Of a DNA stretch of 7,218 nucleotides, positions 1 to 6,339 are shown piece after piece. Source of the stretch: Pseudomonadota bacterium. GTDB lineage: Bacteria; Pseudomonadota; Gammaproteobacteria; Arenicellales; UBA868. Location of the stretch: NCBI GenBank assembly GCA_018661145.1, contig JABJIU010000132.1, positions 1-7,218 on the forward strand, given 5' to 3'. Under the pieces are notes generated by a model. The model saw only the letters and a list, made by a program, of their open reading frames with translations. It was not told the origin of the DNA and made no database searches. The first letter of the stretch is position 1. The number at the start of each line of letters is the position of its first letter. The translations under genes were made by a program, and so were the position numbers.

Positions 1-219
1 ACCTTCGGCATCCAACGCTCCGGGCGCTGCGACACCGACAGAGCAATCGCGCCCGGCCTGGGTCTGCAGTTTACGGATAAGTGAGACGATCTGGTCGAGG
101 ATTGCCGTATAGCCGGCTTCACGCGGTGTTGGGTGACGCTGCCGGTTGACGAAATTGCCGCTGTTATCGACCAGCGCTCCTTCGATCTTGGTGCCGCCGA
201 GGTCAATACCGATTCGCAT
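1..219 (-). CDS. ROK-family sugar kinase, N-terminal part (cut by window start)
   Basis: The first 73 codons of a ROK (repressor/ORF/kinase) family protein are visible, read leftwards off the window edge. The protein opens with MRIGIDLGGTKIEG; DLGGTK (residues 6-11) is the ATP phosphate-binding loop of the actin-like sugar kinase fold. Around residues 61-73 it reads VGVAAPGALDAEG, matching the G-x-PG segment that follows the first subdomain in bacterial fructokinases, glucokinases and N-acetylglucosamine kinases. No DNA-binding helix-turn-helix precedes the kinase motif, so this is a kinase-type ROK protein rather than a NagC/XylR-type repressor. The zinc-binding and sugar-selecting residues lie outside the window, so the substrate cannot be named. 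The ATG at 219 is the only sensible start, because the motif begins two residues later. No clear Shine-Dalgarno precedes it, and the gene starts 38 bases after folE2 ends, so it is probably the last visible gene of the xseB operon and may depend on upstream translation. Confidence 0.92.
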   Translation of the reverse strand, partial: MRIGIDLGGTKIEGALVDNSGNFVNRQRHPTPREAGYTAILDQIVSLIRKLQTQAGRDCSVGVAAPGALDAEG

Positions 220-257
220 GTCGGCAAGGGGGCGGGTACCGCCGAGGGAGATTTGTG

Positions 258-1073
258 TCAGGAATCCCGATTGAAAGTAATCTGAGCGTAGGCCGAGTGA
301 TTATGGATGGACTCAAAGTTTTCGGCCTCGATAACATAGCGCTCGATGCGTTCATCCTGATTGAGACGACTCGCGACATCGCGCACCATATCCTCGACAA
401 ATTTGGGATTGTCGTACGCCCTTTCGGTAACATATTTTTCATCGGGACGCTTCAAGAGACCATACAGTTCGCAACTCGCTTCTTGTTCGACGATATCGAT
501 GATTTCCTCGATCCAGATAAAGGCCTTGGCGCGGATGCTGACGGTCACGTGGGAGCGTTGGTTATGAGCGCCATAGTCGGAAATCTTTTTTGAGCATGGA
601 CACAAACTGGTGACCGGCACGACGACCCGGACCTCAGTCGATGAGGCGTCTTCTGCCCCCTCGCCGATGAAGGTCACCTGATAGTCCATCAGACTTTTCA
701 CACCGGTCACGGGGGCTGATTTTTCCAGAAAAAACGGGAAGGACATTTCAATGTGACTCGTCCCTGCATCTAAATGGTCGCGGGTTTCCTGCAGGATCGA
801 TCGGAAAGAACGCACAGAAATTTCCCGCTCGTGTCGACTCAGAATCTCGACAAAGCGGGACATGTGAGTCCCTTTGAAATTGTGAGGCAGTTCAACATAC
901 ATGCTGAAGGTCGCTACGGTATGCTGCTCTAGGCCGTTACGATCCTGAATACGGACAGGGTGGCGCAGGTCTTTTACACCGACCTTGTCGATCGTAATGT
1001 TTCGAGTATCAGGGCTGCCCTGAACGTCAGCTATTTCAGCGCCGGTTGGCGCTACGTCGTTGGCTTCTAACAT
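258..1073 (-). CDS. folE2: GTP cyclohydrolase FolE2 (type IB, GCYH-IB)
   Basis: This enzyme converts GTP to 7,8-dihydroneopterin triphosphate in the cytoplasm, the first step of folate synthesis and, in many bacteria, of queuosine. It belongs to the FolE2/MptA family, which is not close in sequence to ordinary FolE. The 271-residue product shows the family signatures LPHNFKGTHMSRF (62-74), VPVTSLCPCSKK (152-163), YGAHNQRS (167-174), KRPDEKYVTE (208-217) and ESIHNHSAYA (254-263). Mapping with a constant offset onto the Neisseria gonorrhoeae enzyme as I remember it, the metal ligands would be Cys158, His170, Glu212 and His257, all present. The family is known to use several divalent metals and is often kept for zinc shortage; no Zur-type site was recognised here. 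I chose the ATG at 1073 because AAGG sits 5 bases upstream; a TTG six codons earlier (1091) has no ribosome binding site. The gene lies 48 bases after dxs, inside the operon. Confidence 0.96.
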   Translation of the reverse strand: MLEANDVAPTGAEIADVQGSPDTRNITIDKVGVKDLRHPVRIQDRNGLEQHTVATFSMYVELPHNFKGTHMSRFVEILSRHEREISVRSFRSILQETRDHLDAGTSHIEMSFPFFLEKSAPVTGVKSLMDYQVTFIGEGAEDASSTEVRVVVPVTSLCPCSKKISDYGAHNQRSHVTVSIRAKAFIWIEEIIDIVEQEASCELYGLLKRPDEKYVTERAYDNPKFVEDMVRDVASRLNQDERIERYVIEAENFESIHNHSAYAQITFNRDS

Positions 1074-1121
1074 GGTGGCCTTGGTGTTCAAAAAAGGTTA
1101 ATACACGAAGTTTATCGCAGA

Positions 1122-3008
1122 TTATGCGCTGGAGCGTGAAGCCACAGACTGTAGAGGACGACGGCGCAGAACCGCCGCGCAGATCCCCGCCGCGTCGAGC
1201 CCGTAGTGGGCCAGGACGGCTCCAGGATCACCCTGGTCTACATGTTGATCAGGCAGTCCCAGGGCCATTGTTGGGGTCTCATAACCCGCCTCCGAGAGGG
1301 CCTGAGAGACCCCCGCTCCCGCGCCACCCAGAACAGTATTCTCTTCAATAGTGACCAGCAATTCATGTGCTTTCGCCATGTCCAGAATAAGATTGGTGTC
1401 TAGGGGTTTGACGCTTCGCATATTGACGACGGTGGCGTTCAGGGTCTCAGCCGCCTCAAGCGCAGCGCTAAGCATCGTGCCGAAAGCAAGCAGAGCAACT
1501 CCTTGCCCTTCCCGACGGATTTGGGCTTTCCCTATGGGGATACGGCGCATAACCGCTGACTCGATCGTCCCCGGTCCGGATCCGCGCGGGTATCTGACAG
1601 CGGCAGGCCCTTCGTGCAGGAAAGCGCTGTAAAGCATATCCCGGCATTCCGCCTCATCTGACGGCGCAAAAATCACCATTCCGGGAACACACCGCAGGTA
1701 GCTCAGATCGAACGCTCCCTGGTGGGTTGGGCCATCCGCACCGACAATCCCTGCCCGGTCAATGGCAAAGGTCACGTCCAGGTGCTGTACGCTGATGTCA
1801 TGAATCAATTGGTCATAGGCTCGCTGCAGGAAGGTCGAATAGATGGCCACTACGGGCTTGAGACCGTCGCAGGCGGTACCGGCCGCGAAGGTCAGTGCAT
1901 GCTGTTCGGCGATCCCGACATCAAAATATCGGTCTGGATACTGTTTGGAAAACTGCACCAGTCCTGACCCTTCCCGCATGGCAGGAGTGATGCCAATCAG
2001 GCGCTGATCGTCTTTGGCCATATCACACAGCCAGTCGCCGAATACCTGGGTATAGGTACGTTTGCCGGACTTTTTCTCTACCTTTCCAGTGTTCGGGTCA
2101 AAAGGCCCGACTCCGTGGAACGCGATTGGCTGACCTTCGGCTGGCTCAAAGCCTTTGCCTTTCTGGGTAGCAATGTGCAAAAAACGTGGGCCGCTCATCG
2201 CCTTCATGTTCTGCAGGGTTGCCACCAGCGTATGAATATCGTGCCCGTCAATCGGGCCGATGTAATTGAAGCCGAGCTCCTCAAACAGCGTGCTTGGCAT
2301 GACCATCCCTTTAAGATGCTCTTCCCAGCGCCGGGCAAAGGCCTGCACAGGCGGAGCCGTCCCGAGCACCGTTTTGCTACCTTCCCGGACACTGGTATAT
2401 GCCTTGCCGGAAAGGATGCGCGCGAGATAGTTCGACATGGCCCCGACATTTCGAGAAATCGACATCTCGTTATCATTGAGAACGACGAGCAGGTCTGCAT
2501 CCATGCCCCCCGCGTTGTAGAGCGCTTCCATTGCCTGGCCGGCGGTCAATGCGCCATCGCCGATAATGGCGACCACCTCGCGGCTTTGTTGATCGAGCCT
2601 GGCGGCGACTGCCATTCCCAATGCGGCGCTGATGGAGGTGCTCGAATGTCCAGCGCCGAAACTGTCGTATTCGCTTTCGGCCCTTTTCAAAAAACCTGAA
2701 AGGCCTCCGGCTTTGCGGATAGTCCGCATCGCGTCCCGCCGACCGGTGAGAATCTTGTGCGGGTAGGCCTGATGACCAATGTCCCAAACCAGGCGGTCCC
2801 GGGGAGTGTCAAAGACATAATGCAGGGCCACGGTCAGTTCGACGGCACCCAGCCCTGGAGCAAGGTGCCCACCGGTTTCTGAGGTGAAATCGATCAGAAA
2901 TCTGCGCAGTTCGTCGGCCAGCGGCTGAAGATCCTGCTCAGCAAGTTGACGCAGATCCACCGGAGAGTCGATGGTATTCAGCAATGGAGAATCAGACGAA
3001 TTAGTCAT
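1122..3008 (-). CDS. dxs: 1-deoxy-D-xylulose-5-phosphate synthase (Dxs)
   Basis: This thiamine diphosphate enzyme condenses pyruvate with glyceraldehyde 3-phosphate, releasing CO2, to make DXP. DXP is the entry point of the MEP isoprenoid pathway and also a precursor of thiamine and pyridoxal phosphate. The 628-residue protein is full length for the family. The N-terminal ThDP domain has the catalytic His48 (GGHLAPGLGAVEL, 46-58), WDIGHQAYPHKILTGR (75-90), and the cofactor and Mg motif GDGALTAGQ (150-158) to NDNEMSIS (178-185). The central transketolase domain carries DVGIAEQHA (363-371) with catalytic Glu368, then Tyr390, Arg396, Asp417-Arg418, His429 in GPTHQG, and VRYPRG (471-476). The C-terminal domain includes EENTVLGGAG (555-564). 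All key residues are present. The ATG at 3008 is the first in frame and gives the usual N-terminus, but no Shine-Dalgarno is seen. It starts 73 bases after ispA ends and is followed by folE2, so it is probably co-transcribed with both. Confidence 0.98.
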   Translation of the reverse strand: MTNSSDSPLLNTIDSPVDLRQLAEQDLQPLADELRRFLIDFTSETGGHLAPGLGAVELTVALHYVFDTPRDRLVWDIGHQAYPHKILTGRRDAMRTIRKAGGLSGFLKRAESEYDSFGAGHSSTSISAALGMAVAARLDQQSREVVAIIGDGALTAGQAMEALYNAGGMDADLLVVLNDNEMSISRNVGAMSNYLARILSGKAYTSVREGSKTVLGTAPPVQAFARRWEEHLKGMVMPSTLFEELGFNYIGPIDGHDIHTLVATLQNMKAMSGPRFLHIATQKGKGFEPAEGQPIAFHGVGPFDPNTGKVEKKSGKRTYTQVFGDWLCDMAKDDQRLIGITPAMREGSGLVQFSKQYPDRYFDVGIAEQHALTFAAGTACDGLKPVVAIYSTFLQRAYDQLIHDISVQHLDVTFAIDRAGIVGADGPTHQGAFDLSYLRCVPGMVIFAPSDEAECRDMLYSAFLHEGPAAVRYPRGSGPGTIESAVMRRIPIGKAQIRREGQGVALLAFGTMLSAALEAAETLNATVVNMRSVKPLDTNLILDMAKAHELLVTIEENTVLGGAGAGVSQALSEAGYETPTMALGLPDQHVDQGDPGAVLAHYGLDAAGICAAVLRRRPLQSVASRSSA

Positions 3009-3010
3009 GC

Positions 3011-3036
3011 GATGAAATACGGCTGATTTCGTCAGC
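3011..3036 (-). promoter_or_regulatory. Overlapping inverted repeats just upstream of dxs
   Basis: In the leader directly before the dxs ATG two alternative small hairpins can be drawn. One has 8-base arms at 3011-3018 and 3026-3033 with one mismatch in the minus-strand RNA and a 7-base loop. The other has perfect 5-base arms (GCTGA/TCAGC) at 3022-3026 and 3032-3036 with a 5-base loop. They share bases, so only one can form at a time. They cover the place where a Shine-Dalgarno would lie, and none is visible there. A role in dxs translation is inference; stems this short can arise by chance. Confidence 0.25.
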
Positions 3037-3081
3037 GAGAACGCCAGTCCATGATGATAATGCCTTTATGGCGTCCAAGCG

Positions 3082-3981
3082 CTAATGAGACCGTTCCAGA
3101 GTGAAATGCGCAAGGGCGATCAGCAGTGTAGCGTCAAGTTCGAAGTCGTCAAGCGCGCCGATTGCCTGCTCTCTCAGGTCTTGCGCGTACTGTCGGGCGG
3201 GTGCTTCACCGAGAACGCTGAGAAAAGTAGGCTGGCCTCTCTCCCGATCGGCGCCGGCAGGTTTGCCCAGCGTATCCGTATCGGCGGTCCCGTCCAGGAC
3301 GTCATCGATGACCTGGAAAGCAAGACCCAGCGGCCGAGCATAGTTCTTAAGACGTGTGAGTATCTCAGAGTCATCGGTGGCGCAAAGGCCGCCCATCAGC
3401 ACCGAAGCCTCAATCAGGGCACCTGTCTTGCGCTGATGCATCGCGGCGAGCGTTTTAAGCGTTGGATCCTGCGATGCTAGGTTCAGATCGAGAACCTGAC
3501 CGCCGGCAAGACCCAGGGAGCCCGATGCCTTCGCCAGTGTGTGCACCATTTGCAGTCGTGAGGCAGCCGGCCGCCTGACCCAGGCGGGATCGCTCAATAC
3601 CTCAAAGGCCAGGGTTTGCAGTGCATCGCCTGCAAGAATAGCGGTCGCTTCGTCGAAGGCTTTGTGACAAGAGGGCTTTCCTCGGCGAAGATCATCATCA
3701 TCCATCGCCGGAAGATCATCATGTACCAGAGAGAAGGCATGAACCAGTTCCACGGCACAGGCCGGTATATCGAGGATTTCCTCACTGGAGGAGAGGGCGT
3801 GTCCCGCCGCATAGACCAGTGCGGCGCGGTATCGTTTGCCGGCCCCGATGCCGGCATAGCGCATCGCCTCATGAAGAAGGGGAGGGGAGATGCGTGCGGA
3901 CGGTATCAGGCGCTCAAGGCATTGGTCAATGCGCTGACGCCATCGTAGCCAGTATGGATCGAGGTGATGGGAATGGGTCAC
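3082..3981 (-). CDS. ispA: Farnesyl diphosphate synthase (short-chain prenyltransferase IspA)
   Basis: IspA condenses dimethylallyl diphosphate with two isopentenyl diphosphates to give C15 farnesyl diphosphate, feeding undecaprenyl phosphate, ubiquinone side chain and other prenyl products. The protein has 299 residues, the same length as E. coli IspA. The first aspartate-rich motif is DDLPAMD (88-94) with Phe83 five residues upstream, an aromatic position typical of bacterial farnesyl synthases. The second is DDVLD (226-230), followed by Lys240 in LGKP and Asp245. KTGALIEA (185-192) and LAFQVIDD (220-227) are also typical. Two oddities stand out. Gln250 (RGQPTF) replaces the lysine normally found in the G/D-K-x-T-Y/F motif, and the GGKRLRP segment reads AGKRYRA (47-53), although Lys49, Arg50 and Arg52 remain. 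The start is GTG at 3981, whose GTGA overlaps the xseB stop, with GAGG 4 bases upstream, so translation is probably coupled to xseB. It could make another short prenyl length, but FPP is the best call. Confidence 0.96.
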   Translation of the reverse strand: MTHSHHLDPYWLRWRQRIDQCLERLIPSARISPPLLHEAMRYAGIGAGKRYRAALVYAAGHALSSSEEILDIPACAVELVHAFSLVHDDLPAMDDDDLRRGKPSCHKAFDEATAILAGDALQTLAFEVLSDPAWVRRPAASRLQMVHTLAKASGSLGLAGGQVLDLNLASQDPTLKTLAAMHQRKTGALIEASVLMGGLCATDDSEILTRLKNYARPLGLAFQVIDDVLDGTADTDTLGKPAGADRERGQPTFLSVLGEAPARQYAQDLREQAIGALDDFELDATLLIALAHFTLERSH

Positions 3982-4223
3982 GGGTCCTCGTCTTCAAAAG
4001 ACGCGTCCTCTGCGTCGCCGGCTTTTTCCAGGAGCTCCTGTACACGGAGTTCGGCCTTGCGCAGACTCTCTCGGCACTGGTGGGTGAGTTCCATTCCCCT
4101 TTCAAAATCTTTCAGAGAAGTCTCCAGAGGCTGGTCCCCAGCCTCCATTTTTTCCACTATCATTTCGAGCTCCCTGAGTGATTTTTCAAACTCTCCAACC
4201 CGTGAACGTGTTGGTTTGGCCAT
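3978..4223 (-). CDS. xseB: Exodeoxyribonuclease VII small subunit (XseB)
   Basis: XseB is the small, non-catalytic subunit of exonuclease VII, which degrades single-stranded DNA from both ends in repair and mismatch correction. Several XseB chains bind the large subunit XseA, which is not in this window. The 81-residue protein is of normal size and almost entirely helical. It has FEKSLRELEMIVEKME (12-27) and LETSLKDFERGMEL (33-46), which are the family signature, then a charged helix ending around residue 67 and an acidic tail (EDASFEDEDP, 72-81). The ATG at 4223 is well supported by AAGAGGA at 4230-4236 with a 6-base spacer. The stop codon overlaps the GTG start of ispA by four bases. The xseB-ispA-dxs arrangement is common in proteobacteria, which strengthens the call. 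This appears to be the first gene of the leftward operon. Confidence 0.96.
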   Translation of the reverse strand: MAKPTRSRVGEFEKSLRELEMIVEKMEAGDQPLETSLKDFERGMELTHQCRESLRKAELRVQELLEKAGDAEDASFEDEDP

Positions 4224-4229
4224 GATGAA

Positions 4230-4236
4230 TCCTCTT
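4230..4236 (-). promoter_or_regulatory. Ribosome binding site of xseB
   Basis: AAGAGGA on the minus strand lies 6 bases before the xseB ATG. It is the clearest ribosome binding site of the leftward operon and fixes the xseB start at 4223. Confidence 0.8.
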
Positions 4237-4249
4237 GGGCGTGCGTCGC

Positions 4250-4278
4250 ACTATAAAGGAGTACGGGTAATGTTTTTC
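4250..4278 (-). promoter_or_regulatory. Candidate promoter for xseB operon (proximal)
   Basis: TATAGT (4250-4255, minus strand) matches the sigma-70 -10 consensus in 5 of 6 bases. The -35 region 17-18 bases upstream is poor (GAAAAA or TGAAAA at 4273-4279). Transcription would begin near 4243, leaving a leader of about 20 bases that still contains the ribosome binding site. Proposed from sequence match only. Confidence 0.3.
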
Positions 4279-4285
4279 ATCTTGG

Positions 4286-4315
4286 ATTCTATCTTAGCGG
4301 TTGATCGCGCTCCAA
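4286..4315 (-). promoter_or_regulatory. Candidate promoter for xseB operon (distal)
   Basis: On the minus strand TTGGAG (4310-4315) and TAGAAT (4286-4291) are separated by 18 bases. The -10 box matches consensus in 5 of 6 bases and the -35 keeps the TTG core. A start near 4279 would give a leader of about 55 bases. It is an alternative to the proximal candidate; both could be used. Confidence 0.3.
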
Positions 4316-4369
4316 TCTCGAGCAGACGGGTTTGCGATTTTCGATGGCAAACGCGAAGATGGCTTCGTG

Positions 4370-4375
4370 TATTAT
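4370..4375 (+). promoter_or_regulatory. Candidate -10 box for parE
   Basis: TATTAT on the plus strand differs from the consensus TATAAT at one position and is preceded by TG. No good -35 hexamer is seen at 16-18 bases upstream (the sequence there is about GGCAAAC); TGGCAA at 4345-4350 would need a 19-base spacer. Transcription would begin near 4382, about 28 bases before the ATG at 4410, which agrees with that start and not with the earlier in-frame starts. Confidence 0.3.
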
Positions 4376-4409
4376 CCCCCTGCGCTTCATCCCGGTAGAT
4401 CAACATCTG

Positions 4410-6305
4410 ATGGCTGGAAATTACGATGCCTCCGCAATTGAAGTCCTCACAGGGCTTCAGCCGGTGCGTAAACGCCCCGGAATGTATACCCAGACAGACC
4501 GGCCAAATCACCTTGTTCAGGAGGTTGTGGATAACAGCGTCGACGAGGCGATCGCAGGCTATGCGCATCGGATCTCGGTCACTCTGCACAAGGATGCTTC
4601 AGTTACGGTCACTGATGATGGCAGAGGAATGCCGGTCGACCGGCATAAAGGCGAGAAAGTCAGCGCTGTCGAAGTCATTCTTACGCGACTGCATGCCGGT
4701 GGGAAGTTCTCGGATAAGTCCTATGCCTACTCTGGCGGACTGCATGGCGTCGGCGTCTCGGTCGTCAATGCGCTTTCCAGAAAGCTGGAGGTCAGTGTCA
4801 AACGCGCTGGCCAGGAGTACAAGATGGCGTTCCGTGATGGTGTGCCTACGGCACCGTTGAAGCCGGTTCGAAAGATCGGGGCGCGAAATTCGGGAACGAC
4901 GGTGCAATTCTGGCCCGATCCGACGTTTTTTGATTCACCCGGGATTTCGGTCTCCCGCTTGAAGCGGCTTCTCAGAGCCAAGGCAGTGCTGTGTCCTGGC
5001 CTTCGGATAGATTTTCGGGATGAAGAATCCAACCGGAATAATGAAACCTGGGAATACGAAGACGGGTTGCCGGACTACCTCTCTTCTCAGATCGCATCAT
5101 CAGAATGCGTGCCCGACCCCCCGTTCGTAGGTCATCTGGTGCAGCAAGCGCAGCAGTTAGATTGGGCCACGAGTTGGCTTGAGGACGACGGAGAAGTTTT
5201 TGCCGAGAGTTACGTCAACCTAATTCCGACGCCGCAGGGGGGAAGTCATGTCAGTGGTTTTCGGACTGGATTAACGGACGCGGTACGCGAGTTTTGTGAC
5301 TATCGCAATCTGCTGCCTCGAGGTGTCAAACTCGCTACCGAAGACGTATGGCAACGTTGTGCGTTTGTGTTGTCACTGCGAATGAAAGATCCCCAGTTTA
5401 GCGGTCAGACAAAGGAGCGCTTGTCTTCTCGAGAAGCTGCCACCCTCACTGCGGCGACAGTGAAAGATGCATTTAGCCTGTGGCTGAATCAGAATGCAAA
5501 AGAAGGCGAGCGCATTGCCAGTTTGGCAATCGAAAGTGCGCAGTCCCGACTCCGTACCGCACGGCAGGTAGAGCGCAAGAAGGCTACGACGGGGCCGACT
5601 CTGCCAGGCAAGCTTGCAGATTGCACTAGCCAGGATCTGGAGCAGACTGAACTTTTTCTGGTAGAGGGAGATTCTGCCGGAGGGTCGGCCAAACAAGCTC
5701 GAGACCGTGAATATCAAGCAATTCTGCCCCTGCGAGGCAAGATTCTGAATACCTGGGAAGTCGACGTCAGCGAAATTCTTGCCTCTCAGGAGGTCAATAA
5801 TATTTCTGTCGCACTGGGCATTGAGCCGGGAAGCGCTGATCTCAATCAGCTCCGCTATCATAAGGTTTGCATTCTCGCCGACGCCGATTCTGACGGCCTA
5901 CATATTGCCACGCTGATTTGCGCGCTGTTTCTGCGGCATTTTCGTCCCCTCGTGCGGGCGGGACATGTCTTCGTGGCTATGCCGCCGCTGTATCGCATCG
6001 ATGTTGGCAAAGAGGTGTATTACGCGCTGGATGAATCCGAGAAAAATGGCATCCTCGATCGTCTGGCCGCTGAGAACAAGCGGGCAAAGCCGTCGGTGCA
6101 GCGTTTTAAAGGATTGGGAGAGATGAATCCTCCCCAGTTAAGGGAGACAACGATGGATCCGGACACTCGTCGATTGGTGCAGCTGTTGCTCGACGAAGGG
6201 GCGGACACCGACAGTACCTTTGACCTGCTACTCGCTAAAAAGCGAGCCGGTGACCGCAAGCATTGGCTCGAGCGGAAAGGCGACCTCGCGGATATCGCCA
6301 GTTAG
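4410..6305 (+). CDS. parE: DNA topoisomerase IV subunit B (ParE)
   Basis: ParE is the ATPase subunit of topoisomerase IV, which with ParC unlinks daughter chromosomes after replication. The 631-residue protein is within one residue of E. coli ParE in length and lacks the large C-terminal insert of gammaproteobacterial GyrB. In the GHKL ATPase domain, Glu38 is the probable catalytic base and Asn42 the Mg ligand (QEVVDNSVDEA, 37-47). DDGRGMP (69-75) and GGLHGVGVSVVN (109-120) bind ATP, and QTK at 333-335 is the loop that senses the gamma phosphate. The TOPRIM domain has EGDSAGG (419-425) and DADSDG (491-496), the metal-binding acidic residues. RFKGLGEMNP (565-574) closes the conserved core. No quinolone-resistance change stands out around residues 415-462. 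The ATG at 4410 gives the family N-terminus (NYDASAIEVLTG). The frame stays open upstream to TTG 4332 with ATGs at 4344 and 4359, but those residues resemble no ParE extension. No strong ribosome binding site is visible. Confidence 0.97.
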   Translation: MAGNYDASAIEVLTGLQPVRKRPGMYTQTDRPNHLVQEVVDNSVDEAIAGYAHRISVTLHKDASVTVTDDGRGMPVDRHKGEKVSAVEVILTRLHAGGKFSDKSYAYSGGLHGVGVSVVNALSRKLEVSVKRAGQEYKMAFRDGVPTAPLKPVRKIGARNSGTTVQFWPDPTFFDSPGISVSRLKRLLRAKAVLCPGLRIDFRDEESNRNNETWEYEDGLPDYLSSQIASSECVPDPPFVGHLVQQAQQLDWATSWLEDDGEVFAESYVNLIPTPQGGSHVSGFRTGLTDAVREFCDYRNLLPRGVKLATEDVWQRCAFVLSLRMKDPQFSGQTKERLSSREAATLTAATVKDAFSLWLNQNAKEGERIASLAIESAQSRLRTARQVERKKATTGPTLPGKLADCTSQDLEQTELFLVEGDSAGGSAKQARDREYQAILPLRGKILNTWEVDVSEILASQEVNNISVALGIEPGSADLNQLRYHKVCILADADSDGLHIATLICALFLRHFRPLVRAGHVFVAMPPLYRIDVGKEVYYALDESEKNGILDRLAAENKRAKPSVQRFKGLGEMNPPQLRETTMDPDTRRLVQLLLDEGADTDSTFDLLLAKKRAGDRKHWLERKGDLADIAS

Positions 6306-6321
6306 CCCAGTGGCAACTACC

Positions 6322-6332
6322 AAGGAAAGGAG
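6322..6332 (+). promoter_or_regulatory. Ribosome binding site of the YceI-family gene
   Basis: AAGGAAAGGAG ends 7 bases before ATG 6340 (10 before ATG 6343). It is the strongest Shine-Dalgarno in the window and rules out the much earlier in-frame start inside parE. Confidence 0.85.
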
Positions 6333-6339
6333 AAGCATC

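Noticed and set aside
1074..1091. TTG start for FolE2 six codons upstream of the chosen ATG
   Set aside because: No ribosome binding site precedes it, whereas AAGG lies 5 bases before the ATG at 1073, and the extra residues are outside the family core.
2115..2699. 194-codon plus-strand open frame inside dxs
   Set aside because: It is fully antisense to a highly conserved gene, has no recognisable domain, and its composition is what the complement of dxs codons would give.
3616..3948. Plus-strand open frames opposite ispA, including a run of Ile and Arg codons
   Set aside because: They mirror the aspartate-rich motif of IspA read on the other strand (GAT repeats), so they are shadows.
5373..5861. 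162-codon minus-strand open frame inside parE
   Set aside because: Antisense to the conserved TOPRIM and linker region of ParE, with no recognisable motif and no ribosome binding site noted.
4410..6305. GyrB instead of ParE
   Set aside because: At 631 residues it lacks the large insert of gammaproteobacterial GyrB and matches ParE closely through the TOPRIM and C-terminal segments.
6220..6339. Longer N-terminus for the YceI-family protein, starting inside parE
   Set aside because: It would place 40 charged residues before a clean signal peptide and ignore the strong AAGGAAAGGAG before ATG 6340.
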